A stretch of DNA of 64,000 nucleotides from Anthracocystis setariae (Eukaryota; Basidiomycota; Ustilaginomycetes; Ustilaginales; Ustilaginaceae): the NCBI GenBank assembly GCA_928724745.1, contig CAKMXJ010000002.1, positions 1,178,001 to 1,242,000 on the forward strand. Reading direction: 5' to 3'. Position numbers and translations under genes: made by a program. Shown piece by piece: positions 38,247 through 48,607 of the stretch (positions are counted from its first letter, which is position 1; each line of letters opens with the position of its first letter). A model generated the notes under the pieces. That model searched no databases. It worked only from the letters and a program-made list of their open reading frames with translations, and was not told the DNA's origin.

Positions 38247-39713
38247 ATGAGTTCGGTTCAGGGAAAGAAGTTCACACAGCGCAATGTGTTCTATCTCCGC
38301 GCATCACCCTACGTAGTCCTTCAAACGATCCTCTACCTCGACTACCGCCACGTCGAATGGATGAATCTCAACCCATCCATCCTCACACAGGTTCTCTCGA
38401 TCCTTCGTACACGCATCATGCCGAAACTGCGCAAGGAATCCGATTCTGCCGGCAAACTGTCGGCCATGAGTAAGAAGGAACGAGTCGATGTGTACTCGGA
38501 TCGCGACTTCCAGGTGGCCTACTTTTTCAGAAGGATGGACGACAGACACTCGGTATTGCTCAAGGAGAAGAGTCTAGTCTTCCCATCCGATCCGACCCTC
38601 GCCGAAGTGAAGCTGGAGGAAGAAGGGGAGAGATTGCATGCACCTATCCCACGGGCTTCAGCGACGCCTGTACCAACTTCCAGGATCAGTCGAGACGGGG
38701 AGAGCAGTTCACAGCCAGTGAGGATCAAGGACTCTCCAGAACCAGCACTACCGCCATCTCCGAACGCGAACATGTCGACACTTTCAGGAGAAGGAGATGA
38801 AGAGGAGGAGAATGCGCTATTTAGAGGAGGTGATGCGATCCAAGATGCTCTGTCCATGCCTCCTCCGCCATCCAGCACGGGTACACGGCGAACACGGAGC
38901 AGCTCGCAGGCAGCAGAAACACCAGCTCGACGTTCGAAGCGTGTTCGCATTCAAGACGATGTCGATATCAAGCCAGATCCCTCCACTATCGAGATTGATG
39001 ATCCAGTTCCAGAAGACGAGTCGAGTTCATCGGCGCTAGAGCTGGGAAACGACGAAAACGCGGCAATCGTGATCACCGAAGAGGACGAAGAAAAGATGAA
39101 GCCTAAATTGCAGGTCAAGTATGCAGGATTCCGCATGTAAGTTTCATCCTTTGCACGCCAAGGTGGACTGCCTTGAAAAGTAATCTGATCGACTTAAAAT
39201 TGTAAATACATTTATCATAACAGTTTCGGCAAGCTGCTTGTACTTGTTGTCGAGCCTTCGAAACGCACGTTGGCAGCGCATCCCGAGCTGTTTGGCGACA
39301 AGCAGACGACGGAGATTCGCCAACTGTCAGTAGCGCCTCGATCGATGACGCCCGGTGCGACCAGCAGTCGATCCGGCTCAGTGCAAGCTAGGTTCACTTC
39401 GCTCGAACCAGGAGCGCGGTCGAGTCGAAATGCAAGTGTTGGCAGAGGTAGCACGCCACTGTTCCGAGGAGCGACGCCGGCAGAGAGCGAGGCGGGAGGT
39501 ACACCTGGACCCATGTACCGTGGATCTTTCTCCCCAGCATGGCGCGAAGACAGCGTGACACCAAGCGAAGTGGGCGGGGCAATACAGGAGGATGGGGGAC
39601 AAGATAACGACGGTGCGACGATAGGAGAACTCGAGGGAATCGAGTTGGCGACCCAGATGTTGGCGAGGGAGGAACAGAGATTGGGTGGAAACGATATCGA
39701 AGAAGGCGATTAG
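38247..39713 (+). CDS. Unrecognised protein, conserved-looking N-terminus and a split C-terminal segment
   Basis: Two exons, 38247-39136 and 39224-39713 (87-nt GTAAGT...ACAG intron), give 459 residues. The N-terminal 130 residues look globular and conserved (FTQRNVFYLRASPYVVLQTI, YRHVEWMNLNPSILTQVL, FQVAYFFRRMDDRHSVLLKE). The middle (about 135-275) is acidic, Ser/Pro-rich, with a basic patch RRSKRVRIQDD. Then a second apparently folded piece, LQVKYAGFRI|FGKLLVLVVEP, spans the splice site, followed by a Ser/Arg/Gly-rich tail. The splice is well supported because it rebuilds the hydrophobic YAGFRIFGKLLVLVV run. The basic patch suggests nuclear localisation. I do not recognise the family and assign no function. 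Confidence 0.8.
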
Positions 39714-39792
39714 CTAGAGAGGTATGAGCAATTCATGTAGAAATTGTGAACAGGGTATATGTTTGATTGCAAGTGGTTAAGATTGGTGTGAG

Positions 39793-40869
39793 CTACAGAT
39801 CGATGCATGCTGCTGGCCACCACTTGTCCTGGAGAGCGATATCGGCAGTGCGCGGGTCGAGGGTGCCAAATCGTTGCTTGTGTTGATGCACCTCTAGTAA
39901 AGCCGAACGAACCAAGGTATCTGACGAATGGAACCCATCCTGATCGTGCGACTCAAGATCGGTGGGCAAGTCGACCATGCAAGCATCGGCGATGTACTTG
40001 CCAGCATCTTGCGGGGTAGTGACGAAAGGCATCCATGGCATTACCCAATTCATGATCAAGCGGGTCACGAAGCTTGATTCACGACACAATCCAGTCTGAG
40101 GCACAAAGCCAGGTTGAACCACAACGATCTCGACCATACCCGCAGGAAGGTGTTGCTCGTTCATGAGGTTCTCCAAGCGACGACGGAGCGCACGAATGCC
40201 CAGCATTTGGAGAAACTTGGAGGCAGCATAGGTCTCTCGCAAGTTCCAAGGCTTGTTGGAAGCATGAGATGAGACGCCAAAGAAATCGTCGAGGGAGGCA
40301 ACGTCTTTGACGGTGCGATGGAGTGCACTACCTGTAAAGACGATGCGGGTTTTGCGACGGTTTTTTGCGTTCTCTACGATGGTTGATGCGAGCTGGGAGA
40401 TGAAGAGAAGATGCGCGACATGGTTGACACAGGCGGTGGTTTCGATACGATTGTCTTGACTGACAAGGTTGTCTGTGGGATACTCGGACGTGAGCCCATT
40501 CCCAGAGGTTTTATCCTGGTCGACCACAGTTTGCCGACTCGACTTGGCTACGGCAGCATTGAGCAGAAAGATGTCGTAGGCTGAAGCACGAGCGAGTTGT
40601 TGGGTCAGCTTTAGCGGTTGCTTGATGGAAGTCGCGGCCTTACGCACCGATACCAACGAGGCAAGATCCATTGTTTCCCTGGACATGCATTTTGCAGCGC
40701 CTGTATGCTGATGCGTGCCCAGTAGTGCATCTATGGCAGCAGGATTTGCGTCTCGAGAGAAGAACGTGATTCCGACGTGCGATTCCAGCTGTGGTGAATG
40801 AAGAAGAGCCTTGATAGCTTCGTATCCCAGACCAGAGTGACAGCCTGTGGCATAGATGCGAGTCTGCAT
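39793..40869 (-). CDS. Short-chain dehydrogenase/reductase
   Basis: 358 residues. Rossmann cofactor loop TGCHSGLG (8-15, TGxxxGxG), NAAV (104-107), catalytic S181 (VFTGSALH) and Y214/K218 (ETYAASKFL) are all present, so it should be an active NAD(P)-dependent oxidoreductase. The length and the C-terminal PGFVPQTGLCRES plus a hydrophobic stretch (LIMNWVMPWMPFVT, a membrane-contact candidate) recall membrane-associated SDRs such as 3-ketosteroid reductase (Erg27), retinol or protochlorophyllide reductase-like enzymes. Erg27 itself is possible but not demonstrable from motifs alone. An insertion (about 110-145) separates the NAA motif from the next helix. The substrate is unknown. Confidence 0.87.
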   Translation of the reverse strand: MQTRIYATGCHSGLGYEAIKALLHSPQLESHVGITFFSRDANPAAIDALLGTHQHTGAAKCMSRETMDLASLVSVRKAATSIKQPLKLTQQLARASAYDIFLLNAAVAKSSRQTVVDQDKTSGNGLTSEYPTDNLVSQDNRIETTACVNHVAHLLFISQLASTIVENAKNRRKTRIVFTGSALHRTVKDVASLDDFFGVSSHASNKPWNLRETYAASKFLQMLGIRALRRRLENLMNEQHLPAGMVEIVVVQPGFVPQTGLCRESSFVTRLIMNWVMPWMPFVTTPQDAGKYIADACMVDLPTDLESHDQDGFHSSDTLVRSALLEVHQHKQRFGTLDPRTADIALQDKWWPAACIDL

Positions 40870-41328
40870 GGTTTATCTTGGCTTGTCAGATTCGTTGGCA
40901 GCTGAATTGCGATGATGGTTGAATGCAGAATCCAATGTTGACAGCAAGTGACATGCGTGTTAGAGCGTTGGAAAGAGGTCAAGTGATGATGATTGGACCC
41001 TGCATCAGACAAATTGTGCTGTGCTGTGCTGTGCTGTGCTGTGCTGTGCTGTGATAGGCCGTACAAAGCTTGGATGCACAGTCTGCGTTGGACGACAGCA
41101 GAAGAAAAGGAAATCACGGATGCATGCCGAAATCATTATTTTGTGGGGAAAATAGGAGAATATAATATTATAATCGACTGCCATCCAAAAGCGAACGAAC
41201 GGCGCGATATCCAATCAATCCATTCCTTCTTTCTCCACAACGTCGACTTGCAACGCCATACATCCCCTCTCGACTCTCCTTCACGTAGGCCGGCAGTCAA
41301 GTCGCCACATCTTACCCGTCGCTTCAGC
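40870..41328. promoter_or_regulatory. Bidirectional spacer, SDR / Zn cluster gene, with GTGCT repeats
   Basis: 459 bp containing seven GTGCT pentamers at 41016-41050. The Zn cluster frame stays open through this spacer (to 40993), but the translated extension is repeat-derived. Confidence 0.6.
41016..41050. repeat. (GTGCT)7 tandem repeat
   Basis: Seven perfect 5-bp units, matching the unit at 6361-6395. Confidence 0.93.
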
Positions 41329-44300
41329 ATGTCCTACAAGAATGAGGACGAGGCGCACGTAGCCATCGAACTCGTATCGATGCGCAATGGCCGCGCAAGT
41401 GTCTCTTTCGATAACTCTCCGGCACCCACTTACCATGCATCCGCATCTGCAACCAACCGCCAATCTCCATCTACAGCAGCAGCAGCAGCAGCGTCGAATC
41501 CTTCTCCATCCTCAAGCACCGGCACAAAGAAACGCACCAAGGCTTCTGCCAGCGCAAAGCCATCAACCTCAGCTAGTACTAAAGCCAAGGCTGACCAGGA
41601 CGATGCCGATGCCACATCCAAGAAGCGCAAAAGGGTCGTCGTCGCCTGCGATACGTGTCGTCGCAAAAAGATCAAATGCCAAGGACTACCCAACCCCACC
41701 AACACTTGCAACAACTGCACCGCCTACAACTATCGCTGCACATTCAGCAGTGATGCCGATCGTTCCAGAGGCAAATACGAGATTCTGGAAAGCAAGGTCG
41801 AGACCCTGCTCAGTGCTCTCCGCTCGGTAGCTCCCCACGTAGCTGCCCAATTTGAGCGTGGCGAGCTCAACGTGATCGGGCCGAGTGGATCCAGTGCACC
41901 TCCACAGAATGCAAATCCATGGCAAACTCTCGAATCACACGCCAAGCATCGTAGTTCGCGACAAACACTGGGCGGTGCCAACCGCGACTCGCTATCCCGC
42001 CATGCTGACGACCTGCCATCCAATTCAGCAACACGGCTCACTCGTAGAGACAGCGATTCGCATCATCCAGATGGCCAGCCCGAACCTCCCGGTAGTGCTG
42101 GCGGCTCTACCGACGGCTCGACAAAGCAGGAACGCGATGCGCTTTTGCCCGATGTCGAAGATGGAAGACCACGCTACTTTGGACGCTCCTCGGCCATGAC
42201 CCTCTTCCACAGCATTGCAGCCGAAAGTCGTCCACCGAGTCCAAACGCCGATCGACATCGATCCAACCACCCTGAAGATCACGCCGGCATCAGCTACGAG
42301 ACGCATCGACATCAAAGCGGCCGTCACGCAAAGTCTTCTTCCTCCACCCCTGCCGGTGCAGATCAAACGCCCGGTGGCATCACAACCAGCGGTGCAGCCA
42401 AGACCTCAGCCACGGCTCCACGCACACTATACCCCACCAACTCAAAGGAATGGATCCAACTGCTTCGTCGCAAAAATACCGTCGCCGTTGGTCGAGACGA
42501 TGCAGTGACAGAAGAATGGTTCGAACGCTACAGTCTGCCCGACCGCGACCTGATCAGAGACCTCTTTGATGTGTTTTTCCACCAACTCCATCCACTCATG
42601 CCCATCGTTCATCGGCCATCCTTGGAACGCGATCTTGCCACCGGTCGTGCCGACAAGGATTCGGCCTTCCGCGGCTTTGTGTTCACCATCCTTGCCATCG
42701 CCTCGCGCTTCTCCAACGATCCTCGTGTGCTGGCCGACTCGGGCGACCCCGATACCGCTGGCGATCACTTTGCGGCTGCCAGTCGTCTGTATCACCAAGT
42801 TTATGCGGCAAGTCTCATCAACGTTCAGGTCATGATTCTCACCGCAACGTTTATGCACGGTGCCATTGGGCCCGGTGCCAGCTGGACCGTGTTGGGTGTA
42901 GCCATTCGAGCGTTGCAGGATATTGGACTTCACCAGGAAAAGGCGTATCGAGGCTTTACGCCGTACGAGCAGGAGCTGCGCAGGCGGGTGTTCTGGGGCG
43001 CCTTTATCCTCGACTGTATCTTTTCCATCAACATGGGGCGTCCTCTTGCGCTCAAACTCTCGGACTGCGACGTCAAGCTGCCGCTCGAGATCGACGACGA
43101 GACCCTCTTCCAGTACGAGTCTGGTGGACCGATTCCGGCGCCTAGCCCTCGCGCTGCTACAGACGAGCCTATCGTCATGAGCGGCTTCATCCACATGATC
43201 AAGCTCAACGTCATTGTACAGGATGTCGTCCACGTGCTTTACTCGCCGCGGTGGCGCATCGATGGGGGTGGGCGGGGCAAGGCATCCAACGATCCTCAGC
43301 ATCGAGCGATGCCTGAGTATAAAGATATGGTCATCCTCTCCAAACGTCTCGAGGAGTGGGTGGCGGAGACGCCCAGTCATCTTCGCTCGATTGACAGTCC
43401 ATTCCGTTTGCAAGCAGGTCTGGTGCAGTGCGGAACACATGACATTCGACTATACATCCTCAAGCCGTTCCTGGAACACAGTGCGCTGCGCAAGATGCTT
43501 CATCCGCGATGCGTGTTCCATGCGCGCGAGTGTCTGCGTGTCGTCATCGCGCTACACGAAGGTGATCATATGAGCGATCTCGTTTTCATCTTTCAGCAAG
43601 CGTTCATGAGCACGGCCACGTTCATGATCACCGTCTGGCACGAATGCCACCAAACCGACAAGCTGGCCGAGGACAACGATCTGATCGAATCGACTCTGCG
43701 CATTTTTGCTGCGTTTGACGACAGGTACTTTTCGCGACTGTTTCGTCGAGCACATCGGATCTTGCGCGATATTGCGCTGCGGTCGATGCACACGATGACG
43801 TCGGATCAGCGCGAGCGTGTTAGCCGAATGCTGGTGAGGGCCGAGCAGCGCATTGCGGGCGTGTCGCCGGTTGCCATGTTGGGTGCCAAGCCGGGGACGG
43901 GAATAGTGCAACCTCGTGCCGATGCGACGCTGCCACCGTCGGCGAGGATGGCGGCTAGGAACGAGAGGTTGGAACGAAGAGGAAGCACGCAGATGGGTGA
44001 TGCGGTAGGAGGAGGGGCGCAGTACTCGGCAGATCCCATCTCTGCGGCGTCGTACATCCACAGCTGGTCGCCGATCCCTAGCGCACCCATGTCTCCGAAC
44101 CACCGCAACTCGATCAGCGAGGGTAGCTATGGAGGCGTCGAGAACCAGATCACGCCGGCTGCGTTTGCTCATTTCATGATGAACAGCGGTGCAAGCGGGA
44201 CTACGCCTGCTGCCAGTGCGGCTTCCATGTCTCAAGTCGCCACCGAGACTGGATCGAGCAAGGCGGGAATCCATCCTGCATCGTTCGGAGATGCTCGTGG

Positions 44301-44619
44301 CATCATGCCATTTTTCAGCGGCGACGATCCTGGCTCGGTGGTGCATCAGCTGGAGGATCTTTCGTGGACCGATTACTTTTCCAAGTTCTTGGATGATATC
44401 GGCGGTGCTGCGGGTCCTAGCGCAGCTGCAGGATCCAATATGAACGCGACTTTGCAGCACGGTCAAACGGCCATGGCGAATGTGACGATGGGCAATCCAT
44501 CGCCAGCATATAGCGATATGCAGTTTGGAATGGGTTCGCCAAACACACCGGTAACGATGGCGCAGCATTCGCTCTCTCATTCCCAGTCGCCGTCGCGTAG
44601 ACTTCCGCCCAATGCTTGA
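41329..44619 (+). CDS. Zn(II)2Cys6 transcription factor with xylanolytic-regulator-type domain
   Basis: 1096 residues from ATG 41329. The frame is open 112 codons further upstream, but those run through the GTGCT repeat, so I reject the longer start. A basic segment KKRKRV precedes the zinc cluster C107, C110, C117, C127, C130, C137 (CX2CX6CX9CX2CX6C). It is followed by a heptad-like linker (KYEILESKVETLLSALRSV) suited to dimerisation. After a disordered stretch comes the fungal transcription factor domain (about 375-740), beginning DLFDVFFHQLHPLMPIVHRP and containing YEQELRRRVFWGAFILDC and LKLSDCDVKLPLEIDDE, the pattern of XlnR/AmyR-type regulators. The C-terminal 280 residues are low-complexity. 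The regulatory target cannot be inferred from position. Confidence 0.92.
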   Translation: MSYKNEDEAHVAIELVSMRNGRASVSFDNSPAPTYHASASATNRQSPSTAAAAAASNPSPSSSTGTKKRTKASASAKPSTSASTKAKADQDDADATSKKRKRVVVACDTCRRKKIKCQGLPNPTNTCNNCTAYNYRCTFSSDADRSRGKYEILESKVETLLSALRSVAPHVAAQFERGELNVIGPSGSSAPPQNANPWQTLESHAKHRSSRQTLGGANRDSLSRHADDLPSNSATRLTRRDSDSHHPDGQPEPPGSAGGSTDGSTKQERDALLPDVEDGRPRYFGRSSAMTLFHSIAAESRPPSPNADRHRSNHPEDHAGISYETHRHQSGRHAKSSSSTPAGADQTPGGITTSGAAKTSATAPRTLYPTNSKEWIQLLRRKNTVAVGRDDAVTEEWFERYSLPDRDLIRDLFDVFFHQLHPLMPIVHRPSLERDLATGRADKDSAFRGFVFTILAIASRFSNDPRVLADSGDPDTAGDHFAAASRLYHQVYAASLINVQVMILTATFMHGAIGPGASWTVLGVAIRALQDIGLHQEKAYRGFTPYEQELRRRVFWGAFILDCIFSINMGRPLALKLSDCDVKLPLEIDDETLFQYESGGPIPAPSPRAATDEPIVMSGFIHMIKLNVIVQDVVHVLYSPRWRIDGGGRGKASNDPQHRAMPEYKDMVILSKRLEEWVAETPSHLRSIDSPFRLQAGLVQCGTHDIRLYILKPFLEHSALRKMLHPRCVFHARECLRVVIALHEGDHMSDLVFIFQQAFMSTATFMITVWHECHQTDKLAEDNDLIESTLRIFAAFDDRYFSRLFRRAHRILRDIALRSMHTMTSDQRERVSRMLVRAEQRIAGVSPVAMLGAKPGTGIVQPRADATLPPSARMAARNERLERRGSTQMGDAVGGGAQYSADPISAASYIHSWSPIPSAPMSPNHRNSISEGSYGGVENQITPAAFAHFMMNSGASGTTPAASAASMSQVATETGSSKAGIHPASFGDARGIMPFFSGDDPGSVVHQLEDLSWTDYFSKFLDDIGGAAGPSAAAGSNMNATLQHGQTAMANVTMGNPSPAYSDMQFGMGSPNTPVTMAQHSLSHSQSPSRRLPPNA

Positions 44620-45354
44620 TGACGGCATTTGATCTAATGTAGCGATAGCATTTAGTTTAATGATACGGGCCCCGTGCGGGGGTGAAGACGCATCTGCATT
44701 TGTGCTCATGGTCTGCGATATTGATTTTGTGTACTTGGATCAAGAAGAAGAAGAAGAAGAAGAAGAAGGAGCAAGCGAGTTGCGAGTAGGGACATGTTGG
44801 TCTACGCTAAAGTCAAGGTCTGCGGTACTACATGGTGGTGATTGAGGAGGAGAAGGACCATCTAATCGTGAGACCAAAAAAAATAAAAATAAAAAAGATC
44901 GCAAAAAAAAAGGTGATATGGCACGTCTTTTCTGCGCTGTTCAATGCCGTGGAAGTTACGCTAAATGTGATGGTAAGTTTGAGTTGACTGACACCTTACC
45001 CTTTGCGCTTGATGATACGCTCGACGATCGCTCGTGTGGGGGTTTTGTACCATGCAGGCTCAAATGAAACAAGGTTTGAGAGTCACTAGTAGTGGCTAAG
45101 AAGCCACGATTGCGCACGGTTGAAAGCGCTACCGGTGCTGTACGGTACGGTACGATGCGTGCGACATGCATAGGCGCCAAGCTCCGCCATGTAGTGGCGC
45201 TTAGCCGCTCTGTATGTGGCCTGGTTGGCTAGCGTAGGATGCATTCCATCACCCCCGAACAAAAGTAGAGACACTTGTCGATCCTCTTCTTGTTGTCTCC
45301 CGTCCATCTTCTTTCCCTTCCACCACTTGCTCAACCCCTTTGTACCACGCCAAA
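44620..45354. other. Intergenic with GAA repeat and GTAC motif
   Basis: 735 bp. Holds a (GAA)9-type tract at 44742-44769, A-rich tracts near 44875-44912, and tandem CGGTAC units at about 45139-45152. The last about 120 bp is CT-rich, probably the 5' UTR of the next gene. No gene recognised. Confidence 0.55.
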
Positions 45355-46457
45355 ATGCAGATCTCTCTGGCTGCGCTGGCACCTCTTGCGTTGATCATCG
45401 GCGTCTCGCAGGCTTTCGAGATCAACTTTCCCAACAACAATGGCGGTTATTGGGTCGTAAGTGTGGTTCTTTCATGTACTGTTGGGTGATGTGGTGTTGG
45501 AATCGATTGCCGACATGATCGCTGAACCTTGATGAGCCTCGTTTCTGTGCCGTGGAAAACAGGCCAATTACACCAACACTCTGGTATGTATGCGGAACGT
45601 ATGTCGTGTGTATGCAATGTAGATGGCTGACCTCAACATGTTGCCTACTATGCTCTAACGGTCCCCATTTTCTTGGCATGATGGTAGAACTGGAAGGGTA
45701 AGTGATTCTCTCGCCTCTACCAACACATGACGGAAGGGCAAAGGCTGACTCTTGCTTTGTCGAACTTGGATCTGGGAAACATAGCCAACACGACCGACCC
45801 GACGTTTTTCTCTGTGCAGCTGCTCAACTCGAACAGTAGCTCGTTGAACGGCAACTTTCAGATCGGAAATGCTCTGGTGACTGCCAACGGTACTGCTCAG
45901 ATCTTTATTGACCGCATCCCAAGCGGCACGTATTCGCTGTTGTTTGTCAATAGCAGCAACTACCAGCTCGATTGTAAGTATCTGAGCCCTTTTTTTTCTG
46001 TTGATCTCAACCTGTTTGAACGCCGACTGACTCTGGTTGCCATTTGATCTGAAACTGTCTCGGTAACAACAGTGCCCCAGGTTTACTACAGTGAGTATTG
46101 CAGTGCTTTGCTTGTATAGCTGGACAATTCGATGTACTTTGTCCAAGCTGACGATGGATACGTTTTGCTACAGCGTCGAACCAATTCGAGATCAAGCCGA
46201 ATGGGACGGAGCCGGCTGCTGTGACGGCCAACACGAATGCCGATCCCAACAACTCGGCCACGATGGCTGCCACCGGATCGGCTACGGCTACGCTTTCAAG
46301 CGTGTCGAGCACTGGCACTGGTACTGGCACTGGCAACTCGTCGGGTTCCAAGAATGGTGCAATTGGAAGCAACAAGGAAGCAGCTGCTATGGCCGTCGCT
46401 GGCAGTGTTGCTTGGGTTGTGGTTGGTCTTGGTGTTGGACTGGGCTTGCTCGCTTGA
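45355..46457 (+). CDS. Small secreted GPI-anchored Ser/Thr-rich protein (Kre9/Knh1-like N-terminal domain), six exons
   Basis: Exons 45355-45456, 45563-45583, 45688-45697, 45737-45973, 46073-46090 and 46174-46457 encode 223 residues; all introns are GT...AG and every phase joins correctly. Signal peptide 1-20 (LAALAPLALIIGVSQA). The mature N-terminus FEINFPNNNGGYWV+ANYTNTL+NWKG is the typical 'W..G..N.I.W.G' start of the Ser-Thr-rich GPI-anchored family. A beta-sandwich-like core follows, then a Thr/Ser/Gly linker with NGT/NTT/NNS sequons and a C-terminal hydrophobic tail (AAAMAVAGSVAWVVVGLGVG) with a small-residue omega region (SGSKNGAIG). Likely a cell-surface or wall protein attached by the transamidase whose PIG-S subunit is at 18.4 kb. 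Three exons are only 21, 10 and 18 nt long. Confidence 0.85.
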
Positions 46458-47008
46458 ATACTACTGTACTTGGAGCCCATCTGACATGTCATTTATATTT
46501 TGGCTTTGGGGTTTCTGTGTCGGATGCCAAAATGTTAACAATGGTCATGGCTGAGTAAGTTTTCGATTTCTTGTGCATATTAATAAATTGAATGATGTGT
46601 GTGTGTGTGTTTCAGAGGTTTGGCAGAGCAGCGACCGCTGTCAGATGAAGGCTTTTTGATGGTCGGAAAGCAAGCGAAATGGCGGACCGTGCATACAGAG
46701 TACAGTAGTATACAGAGTACTGTATATAGTTCTGTACTGTACTGGACAGTTCAGTTATGCAAGCCAAAATGAAACTGCAAATTAACTACGTGTCAGAGGC
46801 AGCTTAACAACCACCCCCTTTCTTGCTCATTACACCCACACTCACACTCACACCCAGCACCTTGTTGCTCGATATCATTTGCTCATCCGTCGTGGGCTCA
46901 ACAAAGCTTGGCACCATCCGTACATCACACACACACACACACACACACACAAGTATGACAGCTGTTCCTGCTTCTTTCGCATTATCCTAATCTTGTCGAG
47001 GCACCACG
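46458..47008. other. Intergenic with dinucleotide repeats
   Basis: 551 bp. (TG)n at 46597-46613, a cluster of TACAGTA/GTACTGTA motifs at about 46697-46744, and (CA)13 at 46925-46950 just upstream of the CaaX-protein gene. No gene seen. Confidence 0.6.
46925..46950. repeat. (CA)n microsatellite
   Basis: About thirteen CA units 60 bp upstream of the next start codon. Confidence 0.9.
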
Positions 47009-47497
47009 ATGGCAGCGGCGACTCTCTCACTTTCGCACTCGCAACTGCCTGCTGACGACGAGTGGGGGCCTTGCTCCATTCCGCCCACATCCAACAACTC
47101 CATACCCTGGGACGAACAGGTGGTGCCAGCGCTGCGAAAAAAACTTCAGGCCGAGTCGCATGATCTTTCCAAGCGTATCAGTCGCATCCAAGACAGCGAG
47201 ACGGGATGGTCGGGACTTGGCGATCGTCGCCTAAGCAGGGAAGTGGTTAAACCGCATCACAGAGAGAGCTCCATCGACCAGTATCACAACCGCTTTGCTT
47301 CCGTGCGAACGCCGAGCAGGCAGAAAACAGATCATGTCGCCTCCAGCTTCCCCTTTGATCTACCTACTCCCAGCTCCCCCAGTTCGAGCTCGAGTCAGGC
47401 CACGCACAGAGCCAGGGAAAAGGCACGACAGATCGCAGCCAAGAGAGCCGCACAGCAACAGCAACAACCACAACACCAACAACAACAACAACAACAA

Positions 47498-47532
<35 letters not shown>

Positions 47533-48607
47533 TGACACCTCGCGAGATACAGCGTATGGTACAGATAGCAGCCTCGATGCGATGCCGGAACCAGTCACTT
47601 TGTTGGAATACAGACGAAAGCGCACTCAATCTACACCCATGCGACCCGACATTGATCTATCAGACTCAGCCCAATCGCCACTGCAACACGATCCCATCCT
47701 CCCCACCACTCCCATCAACAATAGTCGCCGTCATCAACGCACAAATTCGCTCTCTCGTCGCAAAGGAGCGACCGCCGCATCGCTCGATCCGCAACTCATG
47801 GCCGAATTCGGTCCACTCGGCAGCACCCCATCCCCATCTGCCAAGCTCATGCGTGCGCATCAAGAAGCGGATGTTTCGTCGTCTTCCATCAAGCAACCCG
47901 ATGCGTTCCGCTCTCTGCCTCTGACGACGAAACGTGTGCGCGAGTCATCCGCACCGCCTTCGTATGGGCCTGATGCAACAACTGAATTCGGCGTCGTGAA
48001 TGGTGGCGCTAGTCCCGCCAGTAAGAGTGTCAGCGATTGGGAAGAGCAGATCATCCCAACCGTGGCGCGAAAGTTGCAGCAGGAACAGTTTTTGGCTTCA
48101 GCAAAGGAGAGTGAAGGATTGATCGACACGTGGGATCGAAATGGACTTCCGCTCACGCAGAGCGATATCAGAGCGAGCAGGTTGCAACAGCAACAGCAAC
48201 AGCAACAGAGGGAGCTCGAGGAAGAACAGCAGGAGGGGAGGATGGAGGGGAATGACGAGCAGATGCTGCAGCGAGAGCCAGTAGTGGGTGGGGCCAGGGA
48301 TGGGTTGAGTCCGATCCATGGTTCTTTGGATGGGAGGAGTACGTCGAGAGCGAATAGTTGGACGAGTCGTGCTTCTCAGCATCAACAGCCAGAGGTGGTG
48401 CCAATGCAGCAAGTGCGTTCCAATCAGTACCGGCAGCAGGCGTATGTGCCTTCACCACAGCCACAGCCACAGCCACAGCCACAGCCACAGCCACACCAAG
48501 AGCAAGAGCAGCAACACAAGGAGTCGCCGGCGCCACATCACATCAAGCAATCGTCGTGGGATGACGATAAAGTGGACAAGCGCGGTTGTTGCTGTATCGT
48601 CATGTGA
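47009..48607 (+). CDS. PolyQ protein with duplicated W[DE]EQ[VI][VI]P module and C-terminal CaaX box
   Basis: 532 residues, no introns. A short module, W34-D-E-Q-V-V-P-A-L-R-K-K-L-Q-A-E49, recurs in diverged form at W344-E359 (EEQIIPTVARKLQQE), each followed by a charged helical stretch. Between them is a disordered region with a polyglutamine run (about 150-175, CAA/CAG tract 47452-47530), and before the C-terminus a (PQ)n run. The last residues, GCCCIVM, form a CaaX box (CIVM) preceded by two further cysteines, so farnesylation plus palmitoylation and membrane attachment are expected. The terminal Met favours farnesyltransferase by general rule. I do not recognise the family; a membrane-tethered scaffold or signalling role is inference only. 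Confidence 0.82.
47452..47530. repeat. CAA/CAG (polyglutamine) repeat
   Basis: Mixed CAA then pure CAG units inside the CaaX-protein gene, coding about 25 glutamines with one Pro-Gln-His interruption. Confidence 0.92.

Noticed and set aside
40993..41328. 112-codon N-terminal extension of the second Zn cluster protein
   Set aside because: Runs through the GTGCT repeat (LCCAVLCCAV product); a start at 41329 is more sensible.
43552..44709. 385-codon open frame on the minus strand
   Set aside because: Antisense to the Zn cluster regulator; Arg/His/Ser-rich shadow product.
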